Assembly (NCBI GenBank): GCA_009746045.1 | Contig: RPFO01000275.1 | Span: 252,308 to 316,307 of the forward strand | Length of the DNA: 64,000 nucleotides | Direction: 5' to 3' | Source: Mesostigma viride | Taxonomy: Eukaryota; Streptophyta; Mesostigmatophyceae; Mesostigmatales; Mesostigmataceae | In this document: positions 34,751 through 47,116 of the stretch, in pieces | How positions within the stretch are numbered: position 1 is the first letter of the stretch | Layout: the number at the start of each line of letters is the position of its first letter | The notes under the pieces: generated by a model | Told to the model about the DNA's origin: nothing | Database searches by the model: none | Seen by the model: the letters and a program-made list of their open reading frames with translations, nothing else | Position numbers and translations under genes: made by a program

Positions 34751-36825
34751 GGCAAGGAGGGGGGGGGAGGGGGAGGGGAGGAGGGGCCAGCTGAATTAGG
34801 CGATGATGTCGTCTGCAAGCATGGCCGTGGCGCATGAGGGACATCTGGCATGCCATACATTGCCCACCTGGCTATCCACAGATGTCCCTCACCCACAGGT
34901 GCGTCGATGCCGGCATGTGCGCCCATGCCCGCCTGCCTGCCGTTGTGAACGCGACGCGGCGCCGAGATGGCATGCGGCCAGCCAGCCGTGTGGGAGGGGA
35001 GGCGAGCGCCCCTGGGGCTGGCTCATGGCTGCATGCATGCCGCATGCATGAAGGCGAATGGAGGGGACAGCAGGTCAGCCCGGGCCAGCTGGTGGCAAGG
35101 TGCAGAGCGCCATCCGTTTTCAAAACACCGGGATAGTGTGTACAAGGTTGCTGAATAGGTGCATGTGCCGATGCAGGCTGGCCAATGCCTGCCTTGTTGG
35201 CTGGTTGAGTCATGCTGGCTGTGCTGTGGGTGATGGCATGGTCGGCTGGCAGCCCAAGTGCACTCCGTGCCCACGTCTCAGGCACTTAAGGCGGCTTTAC
35301 CTGTGGGAAATGGAGGTAGTCTAAACCCAAACCTACAATATCATGTGAATGAGCCATGGTTGGCGTGCACTCAGCGTGCACGCTACCACAAGCACGAGGG
35401 GGCGGCCTTGACTGCCACCATCTGCCACCATCCTTGCGGGCAACAGCGACCCGTGTCATCCCACCATCGCGCCAGCAGAGGCAAGCATGGTCCTGTGCAG
35501 TGTGCTTTGTGGGGATGAGTGGCCACCGCTGGTCACCCAATGCATCTTGGAACAACAGTGACCATGGGGTGGGCTTGCCACCCTGCCGGCTTCCATGCGC
35601 CATCCGTCACGCGGACGCATCCTGCACGCGTGCCCCAGACAGCTGGGGGCAGCTGTGGTCGGCGCCGTTGTTGGTGGGTGTGGCCGTGTGGGGAATGGGC
35701 CAGCGGCGCCCAATCTACCCCCGAACGGGCCAGCACTGCCAGCGCTGCTTCACGAGGTGTTCGCAAGGATATGGGCACCTGTCTAGGTTATGGCGGGCAG
35801 GGTCCGCAATGTCCTTTTCTTCACAGCCTTCTCTTCACAACCTGGATGATGTGTCAGTTGTGCTGGCGGCTGTCACACCTGCACAGTTATGCTGGCGTGT
35901 GCCCCCTACTTCAGGGTCACAGCAGATTCCTCGTGCTGCAGTGCGCAAGCAACCGAAAGGTGTGCCCCGCACATGCGTATGTGGGTGCTTGCGGGATCGA
36001 TGGATGGGCGATGAAGCGGCATGCATGTACTGTACACAAGGGATGCATGCGTGTGCGCGTGCATCCAATAAAGCCTGGCGCCCGCCCTGCTGCCATGTGC
36101 CGCACCTTTAGTAGCTTCTGGTCGCTCTCACCTGTGGCAATGGGTGCTGCCTGCCGCAAATCTTTCCGAGGGAGTTGCCCAATCACCTTTACCCTGCTTT
36201 CTGCCAGCAGTGCAGCCATCGGCCGTGGTAGTGTGCCCAGCTGTGATGCTGTTCGCCGCCTTGGTCATGAGCAGATGCGTCACGGTGGTTGGTTTGCTGC
36301 TCAACATGCAGTGGGTGCATCTCTTCTAATGCCCAGGGTTGCATGGTGTCCTGTCCATGCATGGTAAGGAGCCGCGTTTTTTGGCATTCAGACACTGCGG
36401 GCTACTGCATGTGCCCAACCATTTTAAGTGAGACAACTATTTTGTATCTATGTTTGCCTGAGGGCGTAGGGAGGTTAATTATGCATGATGTGGTCATCCA
36501 CACATGTGAACTTTTAATCTAGGTAGATAATTGCTAGTTAGGATTAGTTGACATGGGCTGCTGGTAGAGAAAGTTGCAATCGCTGACAGGCTACGGATGA
36601 AAGATGGAGTTACCTGTGACAGCATGAAGATGTAGGAGCAGGCTGTTGTGCTTATGCATGTGCAGGCTGAACGCCGCGACCTTGTCACCGAAGCTGGTTA
36701 GCTAACTGAGGCATAGGTGCGATGCATTCTTGACTGGCATCGCATTAGTGCGCTGAACGCAATTTCGCTTTGTATCTCAACCAGCGTGACAATCAGCGTG
36801 TTTGTGAATATTTTTTATGTGCATT
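34751..36825. other. intergenic, no gene recognised
   Basis: 3' flank of the WD40 gene. Several long frames on both strands (for example 35356-36111 and 35519-36367) overlap each other and have low-complexity composition with no family match. They are likely chance frames in GC-rich DNA. Confidence 0.35.
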
Positions 36826-37250
36826 CCTTGGGACAATCTGGAGGCAATTGGGACAAGTCATCAATCATTGCACGCGCGTTTGAGAGCAAAATCCTTGCAC
36901 GCATGGGCCTCCTTGGTGAGATTAAGCTGACCGCCCACCGCCTCCCCCGCGCGCGGGGTAAGGCAGGGGCGCCTCCGCTTCTTCTCATCTTTAAGAGCCC
37001 AGCGGACAAGGTTTCGTTCCTCAGACGCCGCAAGCGGCTCGAGAACACTCCCTTCACCGTGGACGACGACTTGACCCTGGCGCAGCAACAACGGCGACGG
37101 GAGCTATGGCCGACCTACCTCCAGCTCCGGCAGACCAAGGCGGGCCAGCCGGTGTACTGGAAGGGGGCGGACATCTACGTCGGCCACAAGCCCTGGCACG
37201 CGACCCCCTCAACCACCGCGGCCCCAGCGACTCCGGCAGCCCCAGCCTAG
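36826..37250 (+). pseudogene. LINE ORF1-like fragment
   Basis: One frame ends at the TAG 37248-37250; the first in-frame ATG near the conserved part is at 36903. It encodes LLLIFKSPADKVSFLRRRKR, then DDDLTLAQQQRRRELWPTY and GQPVYWKGADIYV, the pattern seen in ORF1 or pre-endonuclease regions of plant and algal non-LTR retrotransposons (nucleic-acid-binding segment with a conserved LT..Q...R..LWP motif and a Trp-Lys/Arg-Gly core). It is followed by an Ala/Pro/Thr tail. No RT follows, so this is a fragment or an isolated ORF1. It may belong to the same family as the truncated element at 19.5-21.3 kb. Confidence 0.5.
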
Positions 37251-38267
37251 GGGAATACAGCAGCAGTAGTGTAGAATAGATAGACAGTGGCCTTGTACAG
37301 GAAGCGCATAATTTGGCTCTGATGACACAAACTCTAGTGCGGGGGTGAGTGCGGGGTTCCGGGACACCACCGCACTAAGTCCGACGCGCCTGCCCAGGCC
37401 ACGCCGCGCCGGACCGGCACACGAGTTACGCGGGAAAAAAGGGCCTGCCGCGCCAATTACTGTAGGACTTGGCTAATTTCTTTGTTGACTACAAGCGCAG
37501 TCAAGGATGATAAAACGTAGCAATGGCGGACATGTTAGGGTGATGCTCGGCTTAGGGACAGTGGACATGTTTGAGTGATTGCTCGCCAGACTCGAGCTCG
37601 CTGGCATACACGTCCGTGGCACCCTCGGCATTTAGCTGGGTTGACGCAAATCCTTGTACTGTTTACTGGTGTGTGCGATAATAAAGGAATGGTTATGCAC
37701 GACATCTAAATGCGAATATCACACAAAAACTGGTTCCTGGAATTCTCGCGAGCTGCGCGGTGTATGACTGGCGCTTTCCGTTTTTAATTTGCTTCTCGCC
37801 TTTTGTGCTCCAAACAGGGGGGTCGTTTACATCCACTGCAACAAAGTGCTCGTGACCTCCAGCTTTCATGGCCCGGCCCTGCCTTTGCTGCTTGACCAGC
37901 ACCAGACAGGGTGTGCTGGTGGCCATCCTCGCAATTTTTCTAGCGGTCAGCGGCATCGTGTGGGTCTGTGCCTTAGGTAAGGCGTTAAGCCCTTATTCCA
38001 GTTTCTGTCCAAATGGCACATCATATTAACTGTACTTGCTTCGTCTTGCGCATGCGGACCCCCCCCTTGTTAATGATGCGTTGTCCTGACATTAGCTTCG
38101 CATGTGCATTAATGGGACGTGTTCCCGATGTGCATATTTCGGCCCATTATTACTTCAACATACAATTTCATGGCGATATTAACTATATGAATTAAATGCA
38201 TTTCCTCTTTCCTTAATCCTTCTAGTTATACCCTTTTTTCATGTTTGGTTGGTGGTTATCCATGTAG
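37251..38267. other. unresolved, possible upstream exon at 37818-37976
   Basis: Non-coding for the most part. The stretch 37818-37976 lies between a good acceptor (CAAACAG) and donor (GTAAGG) and is open in one frame (GVVYIHCNKVLVTSSFHGPA), but its phase does not fit the next exons, so I leave it unassigned. Confidence 0.3.
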
Positions 38268-38745
38268 GGCATGTGGCGGTGCAAGAGCGCGCGCGGGTGC
38301 CTGCGAAGTTTTCAGTTGTCGCGCCTATCAACCCAGGTAAGCAAGGAGTAGAGGGAAAGACTAAGAATATATTTTCTGAATTTCTAGGTCATAGTTGTCC
38401 TTTTGCACGAGATGGAAGCGTTATGCCATGGGGCTTTATGGTTGGGTAATAGCCCTCCTGAGAACGGCTTGCTCTGCAACTTTGTTGGTATGTTCATACC
38501 TTGTCACGCGGCAATGTGGTGCAGATCTTCATGCATCCACATGGTGGATCACCTTGGCGTTATTGGCACTACATGTTGGTCTGAGGTAAGGAATCCATGC
38601 TACCCTAAAACGACTAATGCACTGAATGCTCCTCTTTCAGTTTCCAGCGGAATACACAATGATGAGTTGTTTCAGATACTTCTTGGCGCCACGTGCGGCA
38701 CGCGGTGGGCCTAGCCTATTGGGATCTAGCGGAAGCTATTCTTAA
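38268..38745 (+). CDS. 3' exons of an unidentified gene, possibly transposase-related
   Basis: Three consecutive open stretches, 38268-38336, 38388-38585 and 38641-38745, each a multiple of three, with GTAAGC/GTAAGG donors and TTTCTAG/TTTCAG acceptors, join in phase 0 and end in TAA. The chain contains QVIVVLLHEMEALCHGALWL and a segment HMVDHLGVIGTTCWSEFPAE. The latter is loosely reminiscent of the C-terminal HLxxxxxxxGP...F region (DUF4218-like) of CACTA or KDZ-type transposases, but similarity is weak. 5' exons were not identified. The introns are very short (51 and 55 bp). I regard the exon chain as likely real and its family as unknown. Confidence 0.4.
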
Positions 38746-39224
38746 GTTAGGGTTTATTTTTGGAGTTATATTGGCAGCCCCATGCAGCTATGCCTAGACT
38801 TGCTTGGCCATTTTGAGGTGCGATCGAGGTAGTTCATAACTTCTTTCTTCGCTGCCCTTTTTCCTTTTGCGCGTTGCTGAGCAGGGATATGCCGAGGTGC
38901 TCTCCTTATGTCCATGTCTGCATTTGGCACAAGGCACAATGCATCGCTCCAAAACGGCAGTCAGTTCGGCGACCCAGGCATCGCGGTATTGTTCGCCGCC
39001 TTCTCGCTCGGCGTAAAGCGGTGCGGCAACGCAAGCATCCTTCCTCACAGCGCGGGGAAAGCATCCCTCCCCCTCCCCCGCCACCTTCCCCGCAAAGGGA
39101 AATAGTGTGGCATATGATACGTTTCGTACGCAGACTATACATCATACGCAGCTTTGCCGTACGGATGTTAAACGTATGCCTACGGATACGCGTACTCTTG
39201 CGTATTACGTACTCTCACGTATTA

Positions 39225-40850
39225 TCTTTCTCTGCTTCCCCGCCACCCCCACCGCCACCGCCACCGCCACCGCCACCGCCACCGCCACCTTCTCCGCCAC
39301 CTTCTCCGCCACTTTCTCCGCCACCTTCCCATGTTGGAGCACCTCCACCTGCGGCAGCGCCGGCACCGATTGGTCAGCACGGCGGACAACCGTTTTCCAA
39401 CGTACGTTGCCCTTCCATGTCGTTATCTCATTTTCCCGTTCGAACTCGCTCATGCTTGGTAGCGACATGGTCTGGAATGTTCTTGTTGTAAGCATCTTTC
39501 CATGATAATGGAGTTATTTGCATATAAGGCAGTTAGTGAGCTTCATAATGGCAACTTATGTTTATGGCGTCCCCAGCTAATTGCACCCACCAAATCCATG
39601 ACTATGTTGTAACTTGTAATTAGTTTCTGAACATCGTGTTTAATTTCTTATGTTGCTGACCCAAAACAGGGAAGTTCAAGACAAAATCCAACACCAGTGC
39701 CCAGTTGTGAAGGCACAAACAAGGCAACCAGGAAAAGGAAGGCCTCCTACAAGTGTGCTCGCAGAGGTATTTCTGGGAGGCGCTGCTGTGACAACACGGG
39801 CACCCATCCGGACAATCCACTTGTGGCCGGCCGTGAACCACTTCAATTCGTTGGCTCTCATTTATACTGCACGGGGTGCGCGGATGCTGTACGCTCCAAG
39901 AAAAGGTACGCCTGGGTATGCGCGTGTTGTTTTTACTCTACATGTCATCAATACATTGAACAACCTTTTTCTGATTTGCGTCGTTTATCAAGCACAGTCT
40001 CTTAGTTGCCTTAGCTTTCATGGTGTTCACCAAGGCCATATCAAATATTGTAGTAGTGCATAATGTAACTCTTTTGGCTGAATGTTCTTTGGGTTTTGTT
40101 GATTGGCCTGTGATTGGTCTTTATGGCCTGCTAGTTTTGGTTTACGGTATGGTTTTGCTTGGAAATAGATTTTTATTCTACAGAAGCCTTATTGCAGCGT
40201 TTATGGTAGATGAGCCCGTTTGGCAGCCCTATGCCGGGCGTAATCTTATCTTAACCTCGTGGCTTGTCCTTTCCTACTAGCACATTACTGACAAGCCACA
40301 CACAACATGGGGTCGCAAGAAAACCTTAGCATAGCGCTCCATGGGGTGTTCATGGCAAGCCCAATGCGTGGTGGCTAAATGTTTAACCTTTACTCGGGGG
40401 CTCGGCGTGCCATGCTTCCAAGTTCGTTGTCTCTTTTCATTAATATAACTCTCCCCATTTGTTACCCATTTGTCCCGCATTGTCTTACATGAATGCTTTG
40501 TACTTTGCTGTATTCCGTGTTTGTGGCGTTTCAATATCGAGCAGCACCTTGAGCACTACGGAGATTAACCAATTTATTGACGCGCCCTGAAGCCTTACCC
40601 CAATGTTGACTGCGGTCAAATATATGAGACCCCCAAGCTCGCTAATCAGGCGCTCGACAAAGCCAACAAGCAAGAGCTCAAGAATGGGCCCCTAAATTTT
40701 CACGACCTCAACTGGGTGTTGGTGTTTTGCGATAAAGGTCCAAAGCAAAGGGTCCTTTTGCGATCTAGCTTACCAACCAACAGAACCGCTGACTATTTGA
40801 GCGGCGAGGGCGAAAGGGCAAACTGCAAGCCTCGTTGTAGACGAAACGAG
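39225..40850 (+). CDS. unidentified multi-exon gene with polyproline segment and Cys/His motif
   Basis: Two exons join in frame: one ending at 39401 encodes a run of about 17 Pro then [20 protein letters not shown], and 39670-39905 encodes [20 protein letters not shown] then [11 protein letters not shown] and [11 protein letters not shown]. The Cys and His spacing suggests a zinc-binding site. Further 3', about 40565-40850, one frame reads [20 protein letters not shown] and [16 protein letters not shown], which looks coding but joins only if one base is missing near 40585. The gene start is not identified (the Pro exon is open far upstream). No family recognised. Gene model is tentative. Confidence 0.3.
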
Positions 40851-40909
40851 AGCATGCAATGCACAAAAGACATCAAAAGCTTGCGCCCCGCCTTCGGACG
40901 CCCCACTGG

Positions 40910-41345
40910 ATGCCGCCCCGGCTGCCGTGCCCTCTGCCCCGGCTGCGGTGCCCTCCGCCCCGGCTGCCGTGCCCTGCGCCCCGGCTGCCGTGCCCTCCGC
41001 CCCGGCTGCCGTGCCCTGCGCCCCGGCTGCCGTGCCCTCCGCCCCGGCTGCCGTGCCTTGCGCCCCGGCTGCGGTGCCCTCCGCCCCGGCTGCGGCGCCC
41101 TCCGCCCCGGCTGCCGTGCCCTGCGCCCCGGCTGCGGTGCCCTCCACCCCGGCTGCCGTGCCCTGCGCCCCGGCTGCCGTGCCCTGCGCCCCGGCTGCCG
41201 TGCCCTGCGCCCCGGCTGCCGTGCCCTCCGCCCCGGCTGCCGTGCCCTGCGCCCCGGCTGCGGTGCCCTGCGCCCCGGCTGCCGTGCCCTCCGCCCCGGC
41301 TGCCGTGCCATGCGCCCCGGCTGCGGTGCCCTCCGCCCCGCGGGG
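40910..41345 (+). repeat. 21-bp minisatellite, about 20 copies, Ala/Pro-coding-like
   Basis: About 20 units of GCCCCGGCTGCCGTGCCCTC plus one base, with limited variation (TCC/TGC, GCC/GCG). Because the unit is a multiple of three, all frames stay open; one frame reads [14 protein letters not shown]. The changes follow the 21-bp register and keep every frame open, so coding is possible but not shown. Confidence 0.9.
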
Positions 41346-41664
41346 TGCATCATCAACATTAGCTGCCGGAGGGTGGTCCCACGCGGAATGGGGTCATTTT
41401 TGGCGCATTTTGCAAGAAAAAAACGCTAGTTTCAATCGTCCGATATCTTTTTTTCGCGCGAATTTGGCGTCCGATCGCGTATTTTCGAGCTAATTTGGTG
41501 TCATAATGCTTAATTCATGTCAATTTGAGCGTACATTCCACATCGAGAGGCTTGAAAGTTAGTAATTCATGTAAATTTTACGTGGAGAGACTCGACATCA
41601 TCCTAACCTTTGTATTAACCATAGGACGAGCATTGCCAGCGCATGTCCAAGTGCTAACTTTCCC
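41346..41664. other. short AT-rich spacer, nothing recognised
   Basis: Between the 21-bp minisatellite and the 3' end of the large minus-strand gene. No ORF, repeat or motif recognised. Confidence 0.5.
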
Positions 41665-44600
41665 TCACACTTTCGAGGGCCTCTTCCGTAATCTCGCTTC
41701 CGCGATCTGCTGTTCCGTTTTCGAGTTCCTCCTCTTCTTATCGATCTCCTTTGCAGGCGCCCAGACTTCCACATCCTTCCAGCTCTTGCCATCCGTCAGC
41801 TTTACCACCTTCATCGCGTAGTCCAGCGGCATCCACCACAACTTGTTCTTCAACTTCCCTCCCTTCTCCCCCTCAGCGAAAAACTTAAATGCGACGTCCC
41901 TCCACTTGGTGTCGTATCCAGACACCTGCCCATAAAGCATGACGTCTTCTAGCTTGGCATACATTGGCGTAGCCGTATCCTTGTTCCCTGCCTGCATAAT
42001 GGCTGAAGTCCACCCATCACACCAAAAGGCCTCTGGTGCTCCGAACCCCATTTCCCCGTCCATAAGTCTCATTTCCAACGTGGGCTTGTCATCATCCTCA
42101 TCGCCCGCCTGACTGTCTTCCGCCCCCTTAGGCTCCTCCCGTCCGGAAGTGTCAGCATGTACAGCCGCTGGTCCGAAGCCCACCGCCACATTAGCCAAGC
42201 GAAGTAACTGCTCCACATCCTCCTTACCTGCGAGCAAACCGATCATGCCATCAACGCATGACTAAAATCGAGTTAGTAGAAATCGGACTGCCAACCGTAA
42301 AAAATCAAAACACTCTACATACCAGAATTCACTCGCAGATTTTTTCTTACCCTTTTTGGCCTTTTCCTTCGACCTCTGCTCGCAGGTAGACCCCGTCTGG
42401 GGGTGGGGGGCAGGCGCCGGGGCGGGTTTGGCGGGCTCGGCAACCTTGGCAGTCTTCGCGGTCTTGGGTAACTTCTTGGAAGCAACGCGCTCCTTTCCCC
42501 CGTCCTCCTCCTCTCCGCCGCCATCCTCCTCCTCCTTCTCCTCCTCATCGTCCGAATCTGAAAGCACAACTGCTTTTCGACGCCGTTTCTGAGGCAGGGC
42601 AGGCTTGGGAGGCTTCCCCACCTTGGCCGATTTCTTGGAAGCAACGTGCTCCGCAGCCTTCCCACCCTTGGCGGATTTCTTGGTAGCAACGGGCTGCTCC
42701 TCCTCCTCCTCCTCCTCCTCCTCCCCCTCCTCCTCCTCAGCATCGTCGTCCTCCTCCTCCTCCTCCTCCTCAGCATCGTCGTCCGAATCAGCCACTGCCA
42801 CAACTGGCTTACGAAGCTGCTTCTTCGGTACCTGATCGAGAAATGGCCAGAGTCGGCGGGGGAACCCGAAGCTGCTTCTTCGGTACCTGAGAACTGGGTA
42901 GAGGCGCCGGGGTGGGCAGAGTCGCCGGGGTAACCCGAAGCTGCTTCTTCGGAACCTGAAAAACGGGCTGCGACGCGGCAGGCTTGGAAGGCCCACCTCC
43001 ATCATCCTCAACAAGTGACACGACTGCCCGTCGAGTCACTTGAGAAGCGGGCTTCTTCGCCGCAGGCGGATCCGAATCACCTTCAGGCGCCGTCATCTGT
43101 TCGGCCTGCTGCGTTCTGACCTCGACGGGGGTCTCTCCGCGGTTAGACCCTCCTGCCGGACCTCCATCATCCCCTCCATCCCCTCCCTCCAACAACTGTT
43201 GGTCATCCCTCTCCACCACGGCGGACAATCCCCCAGCTTCGTGGGAAGCTTTTCGCTTCTTCGCCCTTCCGAGCCTAGGCCCCCCATCACCTTCCCCCTG
43301 TTCAAGCCGCTCCCACAATTCACTCCCTTTCCCGATCCTTTCCACTATCTCTTGAAACCCCTTAATCTCCGTCTCGGTACCAAACACGATCACCATCGGT
43401 TCGAACCTGGAGAAAAAGTCGTGGGCGCAAGCCTTCAGCACATGATCGTACATCCCGCCCGGTTGGGGAATGTCCGAAGCTTTCGGGCAAGGACCGAACG
43501 CCCACCACCTGGACTGAAAGTTACTCCACTTATCACCCCAAATGTTCGCCAAGTTCAGTAGGCTCAGGCACGGAAGGGACCTGCCCAAGGGAAAGGGGCG
43601 GGCTGAAGCTGAGGCAACCTCGCCTGCCACCTGCTTGACGAGCGACTTGTCATCATCATCACCGTCTAGTTCCTGACAGCAAAACCAGACCCGGCGACGG
43701 CCCCAGTCCACACTCTGCCACTCATACTTCACGTCCCACTCCTCCTCCTCCTTCTTCGCCTCCGTCTCCTTCCCCTTCCCCTTCCCCTTCGATCCCTTCT
43801 CCAGCCCCTTCACCGGCCCCTTAATCGCCGCCTCCTTCACCCCCCCTTCGAGTAATCCAACTTTTGGAGCGTACTTCCTGAACGCTTCCGGAGCCAAAAG
43901 TGCCAAACCCACCGTCTTGTCCTCGCTCTCTTTTAGCAGAATCTCCTGAAAGTCGATCTTGCCATTACTGAGATCCTTTCTCGGAATCCTCAGATGTGCG
44001 GCGTGTTTTTTGGCTTTAACCCCTCATTGGTCCCATTTAAAGCCGAAAAATCGGCTGCAAAATGCTAAATTTGCAAACCACCCCACACCCAACCTACCAA
44101 CATCCAAGGGCTGTCCTTGGGGGTCAAGCATGTCCATGAGTTGCCCTTCGGGGTGAGCTATCACAACCTAACATATCTGCAGGGTAGGCCATAGAAAACT
44201 ACCGCCAAAGTTAGGGGGGTCGAGACGCGCGTTTTCATTTTTGGTAGATTGTGCATTTTGAATTATGTTATAAGACCTAGGCACCTACCACTTCAGGGAT
44301 GATAAACAATTAGTTGCTGAACAGTTTGAGCCATTGGGGTTATCATTTGGGTGGGTATACCAGCAGTTACACCCAGTACAGCCCATAGGGGTACCGTTGG
44401 TAAAAAGCAACCAAGGGGGTAGGGGTGGGCATACTACCTACTAATACCTACTAATATGGCCCCCAACCATGCCATACAATACATTTCCCTTCCACAATGA
44501 TGGGGAAACATAACTGCATCATCACACTGCCCTTACATGGCACCTATGTGCAGGTGCCACCTTGTCCATGCACGTAGGTAACGTGGTACGGATACCCTAC

Positions 44601-46556
44601 GCAAGGCATACATTATAGGAGGCAGCCACCAACAAACTAGTGACGTTGAGCCTATTTCAGCCTGCCCTAGCAAGGATAAACTAGGCCTAAGCTGCTATAG
44701 CTTGCCAGGTGATGGCCAGCACACCTGGTGGCACATGCTGTCAATGGGAAGCTTTTACTCACCAGTTACGTGCTTGATGATGCCACAGAGACCAGCCAAC
44801 TGCCTCACAATCATGCAATATGTGTATGGGAAATGTATAACAAACATATATGGAGGTATTCAAACCCATACAGCATCTAAAACTTATCACCATCACACTG
44901 TGGCAGGTCAACTGACTGAGGGAAGCATCTAAGAAGGGTGTTTTAGAAAGGGGCCAGGCCAGGGTCAAGAAAGAGCATGAATAATGCAAAAAGAATGTGC
45001 TACACAAGCTAGAACGTATATATAAATGTCAAACATCGATAGGAAAACGATGCTGAAGCTTTACCAGGCATGGATGGCGTTACCTTGGCCCAGGCGGTGG
45101 CCGCAAAATGGCGCATTTTGGCACACCAAAGTTGTGCAGCATGGTCGCTAGATTCGGCGATTTCTTGCCACCCTTGCACGTTTATGACTACTATGTATCA
45201 TAATAAGTACAAAGAAACCAATATATCCTTTAACATACGCCGTAAAGTTATTGCTGTCAACGTTTCTATCGTCCGGCCTGATCGCAGTTTTTTCCAGCAA
45301 GAACGCTGCCGACACCTATCAAATGGCATTCCCGCGAACCAAAAATTGGCCTGTAGCATCTTTAGGACGTATAAAATCAATTTCCTAAGTTTGGCCAGAA
45401 AATTCGAACGCAAACGTAAATGCCATGCGTGGGCGCAAGCCGCCATGGCCAGGTCGTCGTTTTCCGGAATGCACGTTTTACGTGAAAAAGTACCCTGACC
45501 CCTTGTACTTTGACCGGCCAGAACACCTCTATAACTTTGTCAGAAGTATGCGAACCCTAGTACCATGCTGTGAGGAAAATTATAAACTTTCGATCTTCTC
45601 AGCTAAACTTTTCCTAATTCTCAATAGTTTTCGCGCAATTTGGTCCCCCGCGGAGCAGCCGATGCATCGGCTGCAAGTCGATTTTTGGCGGAAAATCGGC
45701 TGCAAGACCAATGAGGGGTTAAGAAGGTAGGCGATGTTCCTCGTTATGATGACGGCCACATCCCAAAATTCCCGGTATCTGGCCACAATCTCCTTCCTGC
45801 CGACCGGCCGAGCGAGAGGATGGAGATTGAAGACGAGTTCGAAAATATGAGACGCCACAAACTCAGTCCTTGCCCTTTGCGTCCTTGCATTGCGCTTCCA
45901 GCGTCTCATCCTCCTTGAATCTGGCGCAAATGGTCAGCCGCAGGCACTCCAGCACATCCTTGGCGATCTCCACCAACTTGGTGAGCTTTTCCGGTCCAAC
46001 CTGGCAGCTCCTGATGCAATCGATCACGGCGTCCATCATAGGAAGGCTGGCCAAGTTCCTGAAAGAAGTCCAAGAGACCTTCTGGCCTTTCTTCTCCCCC
46101 TCTGCATTGGCGAATTTGCACCTTTGCATCATCACCTCCTCAGGCGCGGGTTTCGTTGAGGCAGGATCATCAGTCTGCTCCTGTGTCAGACGGAGAAACG
46201 TGTTGGCCAGCGTGCGACTGTCGGTAAGCGGAATGCACTGAAGCAATGCTGTGGGCCGGCTTTTTCTTTCCTTCTGCTTCCTCCTCGTGTACATCCACCG
46301 CTGCCGGCTCCACCTTCCCTTCCCTTCCCCCCGCTTGCCGCATAGCCGGGAGGATGTACGTGAGCAGATTGGTGTAGTGGCCATCCGCAATATAGTGGCC
46401 CTTCCCACGCGTGACTTTGCCGTATAGATATAGCTTGTTGTAGTTCCACACGTCAAGCAACGCCTGGCCCAGCGTACGATCCGCCACGGCTAAGTCCTCC
46501 GAATTCGCCCCCTTGGCGATGTCGAACAGCTTCTCCAGCTTGCCGGTCAGCACCGC
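41665..46556 (-). CDS. C-terminal exon block of the large minus-strand gene, split by the TTAA element
   Basis: From 46556 (AVLTGKLEKLFDIAKGANSE) to 45723, then 44019 to 42351, then the last exon 42227-41665 ending KRPSKV. The 44.0-42.8 kb part has LNLANIWGDKWSNFQSRWWA and VIVFGTETEIKGFQEIV; the 42.8-42.35 kb part is a low-complexity linker (four QVPKKQLR-type repeats, then Asp/Glu runs alternating with KKSAKGGK-type segments). The last intron was placed as GTAAGA at 42350 to AG at 42228 because it alone keeps frame. Three single-base frame shifts interrupt this block. Confidence 0.55.
44016..45722. mobile_element. TTAA-flanked non-autonomous DNA element (piggyBac-like)
   Basis: Both ends read TTAACCCCTCATTGGTC in inverted orientation (44016-44032 and 45706-45722). 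Internal to the ends are repeated AATCGGCTGCAA motifs (about 44050, 45668, 45695) and a perfect 20-bp palindrome GCAGCCGATGCATCGGCTGC at 45655-45674. The TTAA on each side behaves as a target duplication: removing the element and one TTAA rejoins an open frame of the host exon. TTAA targets and CCC-starting termini are typical of the piggyBac superfamily. No transposase ORF is present inside, so it must depend on a partner in trans. Confidence 0.75.
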
Positions 46557-46612
46557 CTGCGACATCAATTAACATCGAGCGAGCAACGACAAAACTCAGT
46601 CATAAAAGGCGA

Positions 46613-46792
46613 GGGGTATAGCTGCGGATAGACCCTAACAAAATTCGAAAAAGAAACGGCCGACAATACGCAACGAAAATTCCAACAAAAAAAAGGAGAG
46701 GGTCTAGCTGCAGCGAGACCCTCGCAAAAAACTTGAAGCGCACACAAAAAACAACCACGAAAATTCCGAGGGTCTACCCGCAGCTAGACCCT
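46613..46792. repeat. intron hairpin family, three copies in one intron (others at 58871, 59970, 61321)
   Basis: The intron 46811-46557 contains three copies of an imperfect palindrome close to AGGGTCTAGCTGCGGTAGAC plus CCT (46613-46636, 46698-46722, 46769-46792). Related copies lie in other introns of the same gene at about 58871-58892 and 59970-59994, and after a donor-like site at about 61321-61347. In each case the copy is within about 20-60 bases of the 5' splice site on the minus strand. Confidence 0.75.
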
Positions 46793-47116
46793 GCCAAAAT
46801 AGATAGCTTACATCTTCTTTTGCCTTAGGTAGATTTCGCAGCTCACTCCACGACGGGAGCAGGTCGCCACCCTTGAGAAGAATGACGTTCGTACCCATGT
46901 AACCACCACGGAATTTCCGCAACAGGTCCTGGAATGCGTGCTCCGCCTCCTTAGGAGTATTTGCGAAATTGGACTCCGCCCCACCCTCGCACATCATTGC
47001 CCGAACCTCTCCCCACCCGCCATCCGGCCCCCTGAGAAACGACTTTAACCCCTTAAAGTAGTGGTTCCCATCCACCACCGCGTACCGGAGAACCAGATAC
47101 GGTACCGGTACCCGTT

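Noticed and set aside
40716-41429. Cys-rich GCRALRP repeat protein as a gene
   Set aside because: Alternate-frame reading of the 21-bp minisatellite; one of several equally open frames.
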